Shown in pieces: positions 11,601 to 25,769 of a stretch of 64,000 nucleotides of DNA; position 1 is the first letter of the stretch; the number at the start of each line of letters is the position of its first letter. The notes beneath the pieces are model-generated. The model was not told the DNA's origin, did not search any database, and was given only the letters and a program-made list of their open reading frames with translations. A program made the translations under genes and the position numbers. Origin of the DNA: Andrena cerasifolii. Its lineage: Eukaryota; Arthropoda; Insecta; Hymenoptera; Andrenidae. The stretch is from contig NC_135130.1 of assembly GCF_050908995.1 (NCBI RefSeq), forward strand, positions 8,983,001 through 9,047,000, given 5' to 3'.

Positions 11601-14600
11601 TTGGCCAAAATAGTTAAGCAACGTAGCTACATACACCGCCAGCTAAATGGGTTAGGCATTGGTCCCAATGGATAGACATCTCATTGCTCGTTCAGGCTAA
11701 TCGTAAGAGTCAAGGACCTGCAGACGTTTAATTCCGCGCTATTTCCGCGCCACCCTGTACCTCGATCCCCAAACTTTCTCCCCTAATTCGGTTATCAGCG
11801 ATATTCCCGCGCGGGACATCCGGATCGATCATCATCTCCCGCGTCAGCTCTGTCTGACGCGTTATCCAATCCTCCCTGGGTCGGAAGTCGCACGGCGTCA
11901 CGATCGTTGCGTGACATCGGCTCTCCTGGCCGCTTCGGGGGCTATAATCGCTCATGCGGCAGAAATTAGCGGCGATAAGGCTGTGTCGAAAAAACCGAGA
12001 CCACTGACAAGCGAGCGTGACTTTAGATAACCCAGCCCGATGTGTACTCGAGGATAATTGATGGCCGATCGTGGCTCTGCAGGATTCGAGCGTCCTCCTC
12101 GCTCGGTCTTAGGACCTTTTAATCCGAATTCAAACTCGAAGTCCGATCCCAGGTTATTCCTTGACAATTTGTCCGTCGATCGAGTTCGAAACGCGCCTAT
12201 CCGCGGGAGCACGGGTTCATTGACCTCGATCGAACCACCGGTCGGAATCGCGCGCGAAATCCCGCGTCACGTCCCCCGGAGGAGGGTATCAATTTCGTTG
12301 TGCAAATATCCAGCCATAGTAATGGACGTCGGAACCGATCGGTGGACGTTATTTCGAGGACTCTGTCATTATCGGGGAGCGTTCTAACATTAAAATCCGG
12401 GTGCAACGGCCGCGATACGGCTAGAAGATGACGCGGTTCGATGCGCGCCCTACCACCCTCCCCGGCCCCGTCCACGTCTGATTCCGTTCCCCAATAGAAA
12501 TATATTTCGGTCTGTTTGCTCGTCGATATCGTGCGTTACGCAAGCTTCGGCACCCACGCGGCCAGACCCGCTCGCGCCACTTTCTACCGCGCGAAAACCG
12601 CAGCCGTGGCTTTGGAGCCATCCAGTTGGCTAGCATTCCGGAAATAGCTGCGCACAGGGTAGACGGGACTTCCGATCGGTGGCCGAACGAAAATTTCGCG
12701 ACGGAAAATTGCGAGGGTATCTCCGTTTGATTCGGTCACATTTTCCTCGTTCGCAGCTTCCCGAGTACTTGGTCCCCGAGGGTACAGAGCCGCGCTGGAC
12801 AATTCCGCGCGATCCGTCACACTTTTCCCCGTTTTAATGAACTTTTAAACCAGCCCGGGGTGTCCCGCAAGGACTGGATATTGAATCCGGCCGTTATCGC
12901 GCCACCGCTGTCGGTGATCGATCGATCAGGAAGCAGCGCGGAGAAAGAGCCGATTCTTAGCCAGAGGACCATTTAGCGTGGTTATGAGTTAGCGCGTTCC
13001 GCGGACAGTTCGCTGTTGATCTTATCTGGTAAAGCCGGGAATATTGTTGTCGAATGGAAACTCGATAGGACTCGCGGGTCTTGTTTTGCCCGCGGATTTT
13101 GCGCTGGAATTACAAACTGCAGGCTAACAGAGCCTGATCGCCTGGCCCAGCTTTCATCCCGTCGTTCTCGAACGACTGTTTAAGTGGGGAACAAAGCGTA
13201 CGCGCCAATTGTTTGGCTCGTTATTTAATTTGGAATGGGAGCAATTAAATCCCGCTGTGATGAATCTTGCACGGCGCTACGGCCGCGCCGGTATCGTCCC
13301 TTTAATTAGCGGGACAAAGAAACGAAGGGTTCCGAAGGGACTCGAAGGTGTCGCTGGTGATTCCGCTTGATAGCGGCGTGCAGACTCTGCGCTCCGTTAG
13401 CTAGCTTCGGCCCACCTATTCAACGCCGACTCGTTGTAAACAATGACTTCGTGTCCGACCCAGATTCTAAGCCCACGTAGAAAGCGGACTTGCTTGCATA
13501 ATCCGAGCCCGGTGTATACATAGGTACATATGCAAGATGCAGGCTCGCGTTCGTGGTTCGTGTGCCGGCCTCGCGAGTCCGGGCGACTCTTACACCTGTA
13601 CAGGACACCCACGTCGCCCAAGCGTTTCGTGTGTCCTCCTCGTGGTCGCTTCGAACGCTGCGGGAACCATTATTCCTCCCTCACCGTGGCTCGCTCATCA
13701 TTCTCGCGATTAGCGATGGATGCGTTGTCTCGTGGCTCAGAGTAGTCTCGAGGCTGCAGAGTGGCGCGAGGCGATGTAGGCCAGAGAGGAGTGATCCGGA
13801 GAAAGAAGCGGCGCACTCGACGGTTGTTCGCGTTCTATCGGTATCGTCTAGCAGGGAAGAAGCCAAGCCGTTCCCGTTAGCTCAGCACTTTCACCCGGAT
13901 CGTCACGACCCAGATGATCGTGTCCCTCTAACGGGGACCCGTCTTTTCTCTGCCGGTCGACGCCGATGCAAGAATCTGCATCCGCGAAGCCAGGCCTGGG
14001 ACCTCACCTCCGCGGCCGAGACAATGCGCCGCGGAAAGCTCGCCCAAGGTTCAGCTTGCACAGTTTTCAGCCGTGTTGTTCCCTGGCCGGAGGCCGAAGG
14101 AAAGAGAGGAGGATGGTCCGGCGAGCGGAGAGAGCCGGGGAGAGCGAAGGATGGAAAGAGAAGGAACGGTCGGGAGAACAGGTTCCTGGCAGAGCAGGCG
14201 ACTAACCGCCAGGGACCCAGGTCACTCACCCAGATTCTACAAACAGCCAAACACTGTCGGGCCTCTCTTTGCTTCAGCTTCGCGTTCCCGGCACCTTTTC
14301 GTTGTCTGAGCCTCCCCCCCTCTCCCGCGCCCTCCCTTGGCTAACCCTCCGACGTTCTGACGTACGAGGTCAGGCTCCCTGTTGGGGTCCCTGCTTTGAC
14401 CCTGGAGCTCAGACGGCCCGGCGTGTCTCGAACCGCTGGAGAAACTCGTCGGCAATTTCGCTGGTTTATCGATTCGACGGCTATAGTTGGCTGTTGGACA
14501 AATTCCTACGGCCGCCAGGGGGGCTGTTGCTTCTCGAAGGAAATTCCTCGGACTCGTCGCGCTCTCTTGTTGCGCAACCCCAGGCCCGACCGTTCTTCTT

Positions 14601-15348
14601 CCTAATTGCGAATAATGCAGCGATCGCGTGCGTGCACTTGACGATCGTTCAATAGACATTAGCGTTCCTTGTTCGTGTGCCGGACAAAGCGAGGGAAGGG
14701 AGGACAGGAGAAGACCGCGTTTGCACCGCGCATCCGCTCAAGGTTGCCGGCAGTCCCTCGTCTTCGTCTATTTTCACGCGTGCTCAGCTTCCGCGCCTCT
14801 CGCGTCTCAGATAATTTCCCCTTGTAGATGAAAGCCTGATAGCGGCTCGCCAGTGGTCAGGGAAACGTAATTTCCATCTCTCTCTCTCTCTCTGTAGATT
14901 AAAAGGCAAATTAATCAACGCGTTCAGCTATTTTCGCGACTTTATCGGCTCGCGTACTTTAAATCGCCGCGCCGGCTCGAGTCCGCTGGAAATTTCTTCG
15001 CGAGGGCGAATGACGTTTGATCGATTCTCTCGTGACATTTGGCCGCGACTTGAGACCTTTACTATCGTTCACGACCTGAGCCTTCGCGTTCACTGCACGC
15101 GGAGGGTAACACGCCTGCACGAGCGAAGCGACGCGGACCGCGGCACGGGGATGCTGTTGTATAATTGCGGCACGTCCGTGGCACGGTGCATGCGCTCCAC
15201 TCCACCACTATAGATTTATCGTCCTTCTAATTATACCTCGTCATATTCTTGCGAGCAAACGACACGTTTGCGCGCGAAACTTTAAGGACGTGGAAAAGCT
15301 TTCGCCCGCGTCTCAGTGCCGTAAAGTCTTCCTAATCTCCCACGCGAA
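5662..15348 (+). other. Intron 1, first part: mostly unremarkable
   Basis: Non-coding intron sequence of the demethylase gene. It is CpG-rich with many short overlapping frames on both strands, none recognisable. From about 7830 to 9000 the sequence turns AT-rich and probably contains old repeat remnants that I could not delimit. A (TC)n run lies at 14877-14893. I see no nested gene, tRNA or intact mobile element. The longest frame, 13553-14344, is arginine/serine/proline-rich without domain features and is most likely fortuitous. Confidence 0.5.
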
Positions 15349-16596
15349 TTAAAAGGTTATACCTAGGCGGCCGAAAAGAGGCGAATGTTTGTGAATTTTT
15401 TTGAAAAAGCGGAAGCATATATTCTTACAGAACTTTTTGCGATTAAAAGAGCAACATTTAAAGAACATTTGGTAATTTTTTCGTAGAAAAATATTTAAGT
15501 TTGTAATAAAGTAATAACCGACATCCAAGAAGCATTTTTCAAAATTTGCTTTTGCGGTGAGCACTGCCATTCGGAACCAGATTATCTAAAATCAAAAAAC
15601 ATAAAAGATTTCGTTAGTATATTAATGTATCCTCAGGTTGACCGGGAGAATTTTCAGAAATATAAGTTTAAAACAAATGGCGGCTATTTAAAGTTGAAAT
15701 CCTGATTTTTTCGTGCAAAAATCACGCGAAAAAATGTATCCTCAGGTTGATGGAGAGAATGTTCGGAAATATTAATTTAAAACAAAATTGCGACTAGGAT
15801 AAACCAACCAGTGAATTGTTGAATCTATAGACCTTTGAGATTAGTACTTGAATATATTTATGTATAACAAAACAACTGTTGAAATTGCATTTAAATTTAT
15901 TTTTCTTGAAATTTCTATAAAAATGATTACTTATTCTTATCGTAATTATAAAAAAAAGATTATAAAATACAAAACGTGTAGAAGCCCAGTAAATGACCGC
16001 ATACTTTTAATCAGAATTGTAGTTATTAATGTTTGCTTAATACGAGTAACTAAAAATAGAGGATATTAAAAGTGCAACTACACTCCATTTATAAACATAT
16101 AATAATGTTTAAATTTATAATTTACATTTCTTTGCCTAATGGTCATTCACTGGTTTGCGGTCAATTACTGGTTGGTTTACCCTATTTAAACTTGAAATCC
16201 TGATTTTTTTCGCGCGATTTTTGCAGGAAAAAATCAGGATTTCAACTTTAAATAGCCGCCATTTTCTTTTAAACTAATATTTCGGAAAATTCTCTCCGTC
16301 AACCCGAGGATACATTAATATACAAACGAAATCTTTTTTGTCTTTTGATTTTAGAAAATCTGGTTCCGAATGGCAGTGCTCACCGCAAAAGCAAACTTTT
16401 AAAAATGCTTCTTAGATGTCGGTTGTTACTTTATTATAAACGTAAATATTTTTCTACGAAAAAATTACCAAATGTTCTTTAAATGTTGCTCTTTTAAGCG
16501 CAAAAAGTTTTGTAAAAATATACGCTTCTGCCTCTTAAAAAAAAATTCACAAATATTCGCCTCTTTTCGGCCACCTGACTAGGTACAACCCCTTAA
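15349..16596. mobile_element. Foldback / MITE-like element flanked by TTAA
   Basis: The two ends are long imperfect inverted repeats: about 15353-15800 pairs with about 16170-16592. After the left TTAA (15349-15352) the arm reads AAGGTTATACCTAG; the right arm reads, on the reverse strand, GGGGTTGTACCTAG and stops at TTAA (16593-16596). Shared inner blocks include GGCCGAAAAGAGGCGAA, and a block around TATCCTCAGGTTGA that recurs in the left arm. A TTAA duplication is the signature of piggyBac-type and some other elements. There is no transposase, so this is non-autonomous. It lies in intron 1. Confidence 0.8.
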
Positions 16597-19500
16597 AGGA
16601 TCAGCTGACCAAACGAGCGAGGATCGTTCAAGGTGCCAGGGAAGAATCGTATTTTCGGAGCAATCGGGTCCACTTTAATGCCACACTTTCTTTATCTACA
16701 GGCTTATTGGTTCTAGACCGGTCGATGCCATTATCAGTCGGCCGGGTAGAGAGATCGCTCCGCGCCGTGGATTAGCAGTAGCGTTAACGGGTGTCTCGGG
16801 ATTTCTCGCGGCGCTTCCTCGGCAAGGGTTTCTCGTTTTCATTTGTCTCTTTATCTGAACGCGTGCCACATACCGCAGCGACCTGCCACGATAACGATAA
16901 CTTATCGCGCCAATTGCTTAACTTATCTCGACGACCTCTTTGCCCTCTCCCGTTCCAGTCGACTTCTCTTGGTGTCCTCGCCGTCCAAAGGCAGACAAGT
17001 CTCCCGTCTCTCGCGCTGCCGAAAATCCAGAATGACTCGGCCATTCTTTCCACTCCGAGCGGCACGCGTTCCCGATGCTGGAAAAGCAGCAGGTAGGTTA
17101 TTCGCTGAACGAGGTCGAGGGAAACGACGAAAATTGCACGGCTGGCGGACGAGGGGTATGCAGGTTTATCTCGGTGCAGCTAACGCGCGAGGAAACACCT
17201 GGAGATATCCAGGGTGTACAGTTAGTCGACCTTGTCTGGATAACGTTAAAAAATAAAAACGTCACGCCGACGCGCGGTATTTATTGGCTTGAGCCAAGGG
17301 GCCAGCGCGCTCGGTGACCACCGTCGAAGCGGAAGAAGGAGAAGCGGCGGAGGGGAAAGCAGGCTGAAGAGAGGTATACGGCGAAAGAATGCAGTTCTTG
17401 GTGCATTCCAAGTCACGTGCCTCCGCACGGCCTGTAATTTTATTGTCGCGCGGATGTATGTGCACAGGTATATATCGTCGGCCACTTAAACCACCGCTGT
17501 CTCCGTCGCCTCCACGCGGTCCTTGCAGGGCGCAGCCTCCGAATTACACGGTCCGCTCTACTGGATCGCGAGTCTTTCGCCGGGCGGAAACGAGAACGCG
17601 CCCCGGTTCCTTTCCGCGGAGACTCGCTGCGCGTGGACAGAGTTATTTTTTGTCGCGGGGGTTGACGCGAGGGTGGGCGCAGCTCGCGGGGGATGCGGTT
17701 CGAACGGTGTGCACCGTCACGTACGGGCGAGCGTGCGTCGGCGATGTACGCCTTGCCACTGCACGTGTGCGACTCGCTTGTATTATGTCACACCGTGACC
17801 GCGTTTGCGTGTGTATGCGGGAGCGAGCGAGCGAGCGCGCCGCCGCCTCGAGGATCGAGGTCAGTGACCCTGACGTGTGCGGGGAGCGTGCCGACGACCC
17901 TCCAATTTCCATTCTCGCATCGGTCACCGTAACACCGATAAAACTTGCAACGCATCCCGCCCCGCGCAGCTACGCTTCGGTTTAGGTATGCTAATGCCGC
18001 GCTTCGAGTTTCCGCGCACGCTACCCGAGGAATTTGCCTCTGCGCGAGTTTTTTCATCGTTGTATGTATTTGGAACACTTTGGGCGCTGCAAACGCAGCA
18101 GGATCCATTGAAAAGGATCTCGATAGGGCGAGGAGAACAGCGATGCGTCTGCGCGAGGTAATGCTTCGATAGAGGCACGCTTCTGCTGGAGCAAGAACGG
18201 AGTTGTGCGAAGTGGCAGCGTGTCGAAAGTGTACGCTCCAGTTTCTAGCGCCGCGTTTTCTGGGCTTTTTTCGCGGCTCTCGAACGGCTCGTTTGAGATG
18301 GGGGCCTCATACGCGCGAGGAATGCGCGTCCAGCGTCGCGAAAAACCGCCTGCTGGCCGGCCGCCCGCGATATTCCATCAAACCGGACGGAACGTCTTAT
18401 TCGCCGTGCCCGCGAGATCGGAACGGCCGTACGAGAACAGCAGTCAGCTGGAGGACGTTGGATCGAGCGCCTCCCCGGCACGCTGCTCATTAGTTGTTCG
18501 CTTTTGCGATCATTTGCAATTCAGAGACTCGCTGCACGCTCGGTTGGTCCCTCGTACCGATGCACGTTTCGCGGAATCGCTGCGCCTACGCTCGTCGCTG
18601 CAAGAGGATAACGTTCTTCTTTCTAGCTCGCAGCTGCACAGGCGATGTAGCAACGGGGACCGAAATATCCGCGGCCAATTTCCGTTTTCTATAAATCTGC
18701 TTTACTATGATTGATGAAACCCGCGCGCGTCCAACTATCATTCATCGCCGGTAGCAGGCCTTCATTACGCAATATCGGCTTAATATTAAGCCAGCGTAGA
18801 AACCTACGGCGCGCTAGTCACTTTCGCTTATTTCAGCGGACGGAGGTGTTGATGAAAGTGTCAGGGCGTGTGAGTCACGGTTCGCGTGACAGGTGGTTTT
18901 TACTCGTTCCGAGAGCCTCTGAATTATATTCTAGATCACCCTGTGATGGATCATATCGATCACCCGTTGCGTTAGGTGTACACCTACCAACGTACTCGTC
19001 GGACGAGCGTCGCTCCGTCCTACAAATTGCCGGGGCCGAAGGAGTTTGCTCGCGAAGGGGCTGGAAACACCAGCCGTGTACATTCGAGGGAATTACGAAG
19101 GGTCTCTGCTGCGATGGCTCCAACTGCATCGTCGTCTTGCCCAGGTGAATAGGACTCTCGGACAAAAGGGGGCTGGCGACAGAGGTGGATGGCGGAAAGC
19201 GGGCCAGGAAAGCAAGCTCGGAAGAAGGACAGAGGAGAGGAGATCGTTATGGAAGTATAAAAAGCTTCGCGACGAGATAATAGCTCGCGAGAGTGGCGGA
19301 GAACGGGGGCTCGTGATGCATGCAAGAACGACGACAGAGAAAGGGGGCCGGGAGAAGATGTGTACACGGACAAAAAGTCCAGGGAAGAGAAAGAGAACGA
19401 AGAGCGAAACGAGGGATACCGTTTCGTATGTAGGCCAAAGGGCTGTGCCGAGATCAATAAATTCCTCTCGCCCCCGTGTTCATCCCTGCTGCCCTGAATC

Positions 19501-22500
19501 GTGGGCCCACGAGCCGATCCGATGTAGAAACCCGGAGGATGGAGGTGTGGGAAGCTGAAAGCTCGTCCCGTTTGGCCAAACGTTTCGCGACCACCCTGCG
19601 CTCGATCCCGCGGCCGTCGTCTCCGTCTTCTGACCAGTCCATAAGAACTGCTGGATCAATTATTCATCGTGAGAAGGAAAGCATCGCGGAGGAACGAGGC
19701 TCGCGGGACGATCTTTAGTCTCAGCTGCCGGTGTTCGATCCGACCACCTTCCCTCCTCCCGCCATTGTGTCGCGCTGCCTCTTTGTCTGGCTTCACTTTC
19801 TTCCACGGGCAACTAGGCTAGCCGTAGCACACAGCAGAAAAGTTACCTCCAGCCGCGAGACCGGGCCGAAGTTCTTTCGTTTAATTCTCGCTCAGCTGAC
19901 TGCGACTCGCTTTCACCGTTCCCCGACCAGCGACCACCACGCACGTGCTTCCCTCGCTCCCTCGGCTTGCCAGGCTTTTTCTGCCACCTTCCTCTTTCCA
20001 CGGTTCGCCCGATATCGCCGGAACCCCCGTCGCAACTCTTGCTTTCCGCGCGGCAAACACTGGCTGATTTCGCGAAAATTTCACCGCGCCACGTTTCTCT
20101 ACTAAACCAGTCCAAGGACGGTCTTCCTCGTCCGAGAGACTATTATATTCGCCGAACGACGCACAGAATTTGGGATCAGGATTCTCTGTCTCGGATGAAG
20201 TTGGCGGAGTTTCACTCGTCTCTGGACCTAAGTAGCCTGCACTGCCAGAGAGCATTACGGAGACCTAGGTCCATTGGAAAAAGTGCTGGTCTGTCGCGAG
20301 CGTCCGTAAAAATTGACGAGCCCCCCAACCAACGTTCGGCTGACCTCTGCTGCGCACATCCAGGCAAGGACCTCGATAAAGAAGAAGGAGAAGAAGAAAA
20401 GGACGAGGAAGAAGAGAGTGAAGTCGCCATGGCGACCATCAACGGCACCGATCGGACACTAAGGGATGAAGTCCCCTTTTGCCGTCGACTTTGTTACCCA
20501 GAAGCCACCACCGGCCGGAAAATAGCTTCTTCCTCGAGCCCTGCCACACCTCTAGCCATACAACTGTTGGCTGGAGCGGAAACTATTTTTCAAATTGAAA
20601 GAATCCCTAAAGGATCGTCCTCCGGGGAGGTCTGGAAGATGGAACTCTGACAAATTAGTTTGATTCCGCGACAGCTTTCCTTCTGCCGCTTCCAAGCTTG
20701 CCCGCACCTATTTAAAACCCTCCGTTTCTTCGCCCAGCAGCCCGCGCGGCCTATAACGAAGGTAGGTAAGGTCTGCGTGACACGAGACACTTTTCGTCCA
20801 AGCGTTGGACGAGAAAAGTGACACGCGAGAACGTGACTGTCCGGCTCTTACGAAACCCACTGGCATACGTATAATTGAAGTCCACGCGGATAGAACGAGT
20901 GACGCAGATGTTTCAGACGTGAAATTCAATTGCACCTCGTGCGCCGATTGGATTCGATTGGATTCGGAAGTGCGGAAATCCAGGGAAATTCGTCCCCATG
21001 AACTGCCATCGATAGCCGATGAATTCCAATCATAGGCTAGCTAAACTTCCTAAACATTCAATTAATCTGTTGCGAAACTGGTCCAAGTTCGAACGCGGTT
21101 GGTTGAGAGAGTCGCGCAGGGGATTAGGCGAGCCGAGCAGCAGCGTTCTTTTTCCGGTGCGCGGTGATATCTTTCTGACGAGCCACGCGGACCAGTCGCA
21201 GTACGTGGAAATAGTGCAGGGACTCCCACGTAGCTCGAGGAGGGCCATCTCGGAAGAGTTATACATAAAAATAGAGCCGGACAGCGCACGTGCGCCAACC
21301 CCTTCGTTCCTACCCTCCACCCTCCGTCTTCTCTTTAGTACTTTCTCGACTATTCTCGTCCCAGGCCTCGCGGACACCCTTGCCCCGCGTTTTACCGCAA
21401 CTCGCCCCGGGTCCGTTTCGCGAGCTATGGTTCCGCGGCGCGAAAAGCACTCGATACGGAGAAATTCGGAAACGGCTCGGACCAGGGAACGGTACAACTG
21501 TCGTTGCAGAAGCTCCGTTACTGGGCCTCGCGTGTCGGCGAGGAGGAAAGAGGAACAGGGTCGCGGCTGTAGTAAACAAGCCGTTACTTTTGATCGTCCT
21601 CTCATCGCCGGACCTCAGAATGTGACTCATATGGGCATTGCTATTCAGCAGGCGTGCGTGCACGGTCACCGGTTTTTCGGTCGGGGCCGAAAAGTCAAGG
21701 CTGCTTCTGCGAAAGGACTGTTCGGAGAAAAAGATGATGGACGCGCCGCGGCAAACGGGACGTCGGGTGTTATTTCAGTGGTGTCCTAGCATCGAAATAA
21801 ACGTCCACTGATATGGCCTGCGGTTTCGATGGAGGGGCGCGATATAGCGTTGCACCGCAAATACCGGATCGCTCGTTCGCTCACCCCTGACACCTACCCT
21901 TATCGCGAGAATTTATGAAATGCACGCTAGTGAACGGCTTGCCAGGCGTGTCAATCCTTCACCCTCCGCGAGCATGTGGCGGGAAAGAATGAAACGATGC
22001 CGCACGGGTTAACGATCTCCCAGACACCTATTATTTCGGCTCCGATGGAAGTGTCGCGCGTTGAAGACAGCTTGCGAGTCGTTGGACGGCGGGGAAACCG
22101 ACGAGTGCGTGGCAAGCAGTTCCTCGACGCGGGACACTACGAAATATTAGCGTGAATCGTCACGTGGCAGATACTTACGTACTGCTCGCTGCGTAACAGA
22201 ATTCGCGATAAGATAGAGGCTGAGATATAATAAAGATATGGCAATTAAATTCCGTCGTGGATTATTTATCGAACCACCATCGTATTCGAGGTTCTGCGCG
22301 CGAAAAGCGTGCACGCGTGTACGCTCGTCCTCGAGCAATCGACAGAGGCTCCTGAGCAGTCTGCAGCCACCGTGGCTCCTGCATTTCAAAAGTAAAACAT
22401 TTCCCTGCGAGTGTTACGACTGAAAATTAAGCGTGTAAGTCACGTGCTTTCGAAGAACTGTGATTACACAAGCTCTGATACTTTCCCAGATCCTCTTATC

Positions 22501-24620
22501 GTCATCATAACCTCGGTGAGTCGATAATATCGAAGATATCGAAGTAAATCCGCCATCGGTCGGAATTCATCCTGACGACACTTTTTCGAGTCGCCGTCTT
22601 ACAACCCTCTTTACGTAACACGACCACCGATCTACCACCATCTCTTTCGGCCCCTCTTTCTGTGTGAACAGCTGTGTCTACGGACTCTGTTGAACAGCCG
22701 AACGCCGTAGCGCCGATCTTTAAAGCGCCGCTTACATGCCTGCGGTTATCGATTGCTCGTTGAAACACTTTCCAATGGATTTTTATTTATTTCCGTCAAA
22801 GCTGCCGCACCAGTGCTCGCTGTCTCGGTCTCCTCTGGTCGAGATTAGCTCACTCCGCGATAGAGTTTGCACAGAAAAGTGTGCGCCCATTAATTTGGAC
22901 TGGCGAAGGCACTCGTTGCTGACAGTCGGTCCCAGCATCAGTCAGGACGCGCTTTCGGCGCCGATTCACTTGGAATACGCACCTTGAGGTTCGATCGTAC
23001 GAACAGCGCGGCGGGGAAATACTGTGCTATCGGCTTGAATGACCCATATTACAGTTTCAATCTGTTAAAGGGGTCCATATCCGATCCCCCGTGGCTGGCT
23101 ATGTGTTGTCCTCGCCTCGCTGGTCGATCAAAGGAACGCTATTGACCGCATCGGGTCGAGGAGAGTTTTCTGTCGATCGCTCGTGACTCTTAAACGAATC
23201 GGAGCCAACGAGGAAGCGAGTACCTATCGAGGCACCTTCGGGGAACGTTCGTAATTTATAATTAAGGAATACCTACTTGTGAGAACGTCGATGAGGAGGT
23301 AGCTAGAATTAGTCTTTATACGTGAATTGTTTGCTAAAGCGCAATAACAAAAGTTTATAACAACCTTGATATTTTATAGACACCCAGCTGCACCGTAGCG
23401 GGAAATGATCGATACCCACGAACCTCCGCGTGCACCGGATGACTTAGAATTATAGATTCGTGAAAATTCAAACAGTTAAATGACCGAGAGTGATCGATCG
23501 CACCCGCTAATTCCGATAAGTCGTACACTCTCCCCTGTATCAGTCGCCGCCGAGAAAACCTGTCCAATATTTACCCCAGCGTCTGGTGGCTGGCGTTCCG
23601 TCTAAAATCACAAGGCAGCTGAACACACACAAAATCCGTATCTCGCGCTTCCCAGCAAACTACATTCCCCAAGTTTGCCTCGCTGCTTGGCGGCTCGGGT
23701 TCATCCAAATTCATGAGCCACCCGGTATACAATCGAGTGTTGAACCGGGCTGCTAGCCGGAGTTGAAACCGAGCGACCGCTGCAAGGTCAGGCGGTGGCC
23801 TCCAACTTCCGGTGGTGGTATTCTCACACATAGACGCATCATACGCACGCAGACATAAAAGGGGGCATTCCCCTTCCCCTCTGTCCCTCCTCCGCTACAC
23901 CCACGTCCACACCCACACCCCCGTCTCCTGCTTCTCATCCTCCTTCTCCTCCATCTCCTTTTTCGCCGAGTATCCTTCTCTCTAGCAGTCTTAGCGATTC
24001 TCCTCGCTCTCTCCCCGCTTCCTAGACATCTGTGCAGCTCTCTTTGTTCCAGCTTCTCTCCTCCGTGCCGGTGGCCACGCTTTCTCCTCTACCGTGCACG
24101 CCCGCTCGTCTGAAACGTCTAATAGAATCTGTAATCCACTCCCCTGCCTTCCGATTCCTCTTTCCCTACGTTCCTTCGCTCCTCGGAGGAAGCAGCGACG
24201 AAGGGCCGGTGGTTCTGCTCCACGAAGGATCCACGCGAGCGCATCGTCCTCTCCGTGGAAAGATTTTCCTCGAGGAAAGCGGGAGGGGACCTCGCGGCTC
24301 TGCCGCGCCGGCTCGTCTTCCTTTCTCTTTGCGTCAGCAGGCCTGACGACGATGCGGAAAAAATGCACCTCGTTGCATGCCAATGCACCTGGAGCGCTTA
24401 ACATTTACGAGGGATCACGTGGCAGAGGATAGAGTCCACCGAGCGATTTTCGAATAGTTCGGACGCGCCGCGCCGCTGACGAGCGCGTTTCGCGGTCACT
24501 TTTCGAGCATTCTCGCGGAACACCAGCCCCGGAGTTATCCGTTTAATTGGAAACGGTTCGCTGAAATTGGAAAACCGATTGAATTTTCGCCACGGGGCTG
24601 ACTTTCCGTTTCGCGGGAAA
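16597..24620 (+). other. Intron 1, second part: no supported feature
   Basis: CpG-rich intron sequence between two foldback elements. Overlapping open frames on both strands look like composition artefacts; none has a recognisable domain. Purine-rich and pyrimidine-rich patches occur at about 20380-20420 (GAAGAAGGAGAAG type) and 23860-24010. Confidence 0.5.
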
Positions 24621-25769
24621 CGGAAGGGACATTCCATGCGAACTTGGACAGATTTCGCAGTAAGTTTTCGTAGATTGCTGAAATTTTAATATGTTGCCGT
24701 CTTTAGTGATATTTCAGACACTGAAGTTTTAAGAAAAAATTATTTCTGTTTAAAAAAAAAAGGTTAACCATTTTTGTGCAATTATTTTAAACAAATGCGG
24801 GTTTTTAACATCGGGCGCGATTTTAAAAATCTGAAAAAGGAGAATATAGTTCTATCCTTCCCCTTGATGGAGAAATTTTCAAAAATATGGACATTTTAAA
24901 ATTGGCCTTGGAAAAATTGGCGAAAGTTGACGCTGCGTCGCCCAGCACCGCGGTACTCGCAGCGGCCAAGCGGCTATACCTGATATTCTTATACAGGATT
25001 CTCGAAAATGGTAAGTATTTGAAAAATACTGAAGGAGGAAAACTCTTACTGTTTTTTATATCCAACATAATGCGGTATCTCAAATTTTGGTGTTCGCAAT
25101 ATTTTCCTCGAAACGAGGGTGACTTTCAGTTTTTTAAATGGAATGCTACATATTTGATTACCCAATATGAAAGCGACTGTCAAGACAAATTCAATCATAT
25201 GGTATACTATGACCTTCAAGGCCACACAAGGTTGGGAATACCGCATTATGTTGGATATAAAAAACAATAAGAGTTTTCCTCCTTCAGTTTTTTTCAAATA
25301 CTTACCATTTTCGAGAATCCTGCATACGAATACCAGGTATAGCTGCTGAGCGACGCAGCGTCAACTTTCGCCAATTTTAAAATGTCCATATTTTTTAAAA
25401 TTTGTCCATCAAGTGGAGGGATACAACTATATTCTCCTTTTTCAGATTTTTAAAATCGCGCCCGATTTTTTTTGGTTAAAAAAAATTTGTTTCCGAAACT
25501 GAAATAATTTTTTCATAAAACTTCAATGTCTTTTCTACAAATCGCCGTAAAGCTCATCTCGATCCGTTTACTACTTCCATAGTTATAATTTATTGAAAAA
25601 AAGTTAGCACTTACCTTCAAACAGCTGTAAAATCGACATTTTTCAAAATTTCGAAAAATCCTTCGAGGTACGTTTAAATATCACTAAAGACTACAACATA
25701 TTGAAATTTCAGCAATCCACGAAAACCTACTCCGAAATCTGTCCGAGTTCGCACGGAATGTCCCGGAAG
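24621..25769. mobile_element. Foldback element with 6-bp target duplication CGGAAG
   Basis: Two arms of about 450-540 bases are inverted copies. The left arm begins GGACATTCCATGCGAACT at 24627; the right arm, on the reverse strand, begins GGACATTCCGTGCGAACT and ends at 25763. CGGAAG lies immediately outside both ends (24621-24626 and 25764-25769), which fits a 6-bp target-site duplication. Matching inner blocks include AAAATCGCGCCCGAT and ACTTACCATTTTCGAGAATCCTG (shorter parts shown). No transposase is encoded. The superfamily is uncertain. The open frames inside are arms read on opposite strands and share residues for that reason. Confidence 0.8.

Noticed and set aside
13553..14344. 263-codon plus-strand open frame
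   Set aside because: It is the longest frame in the window but lies in CpG-rich intron DNA, has low-complexity Arg/Ser/Pro composition, overlaps other frames on both strands and shows no domain or splice logic.
24887..25297. Two similar frames on opposite strands that looked like a duplicated small gene
   Set aside because: They are the two arms of the foldback element read from opposite strands; the shared residues follow from the inverted repeat.
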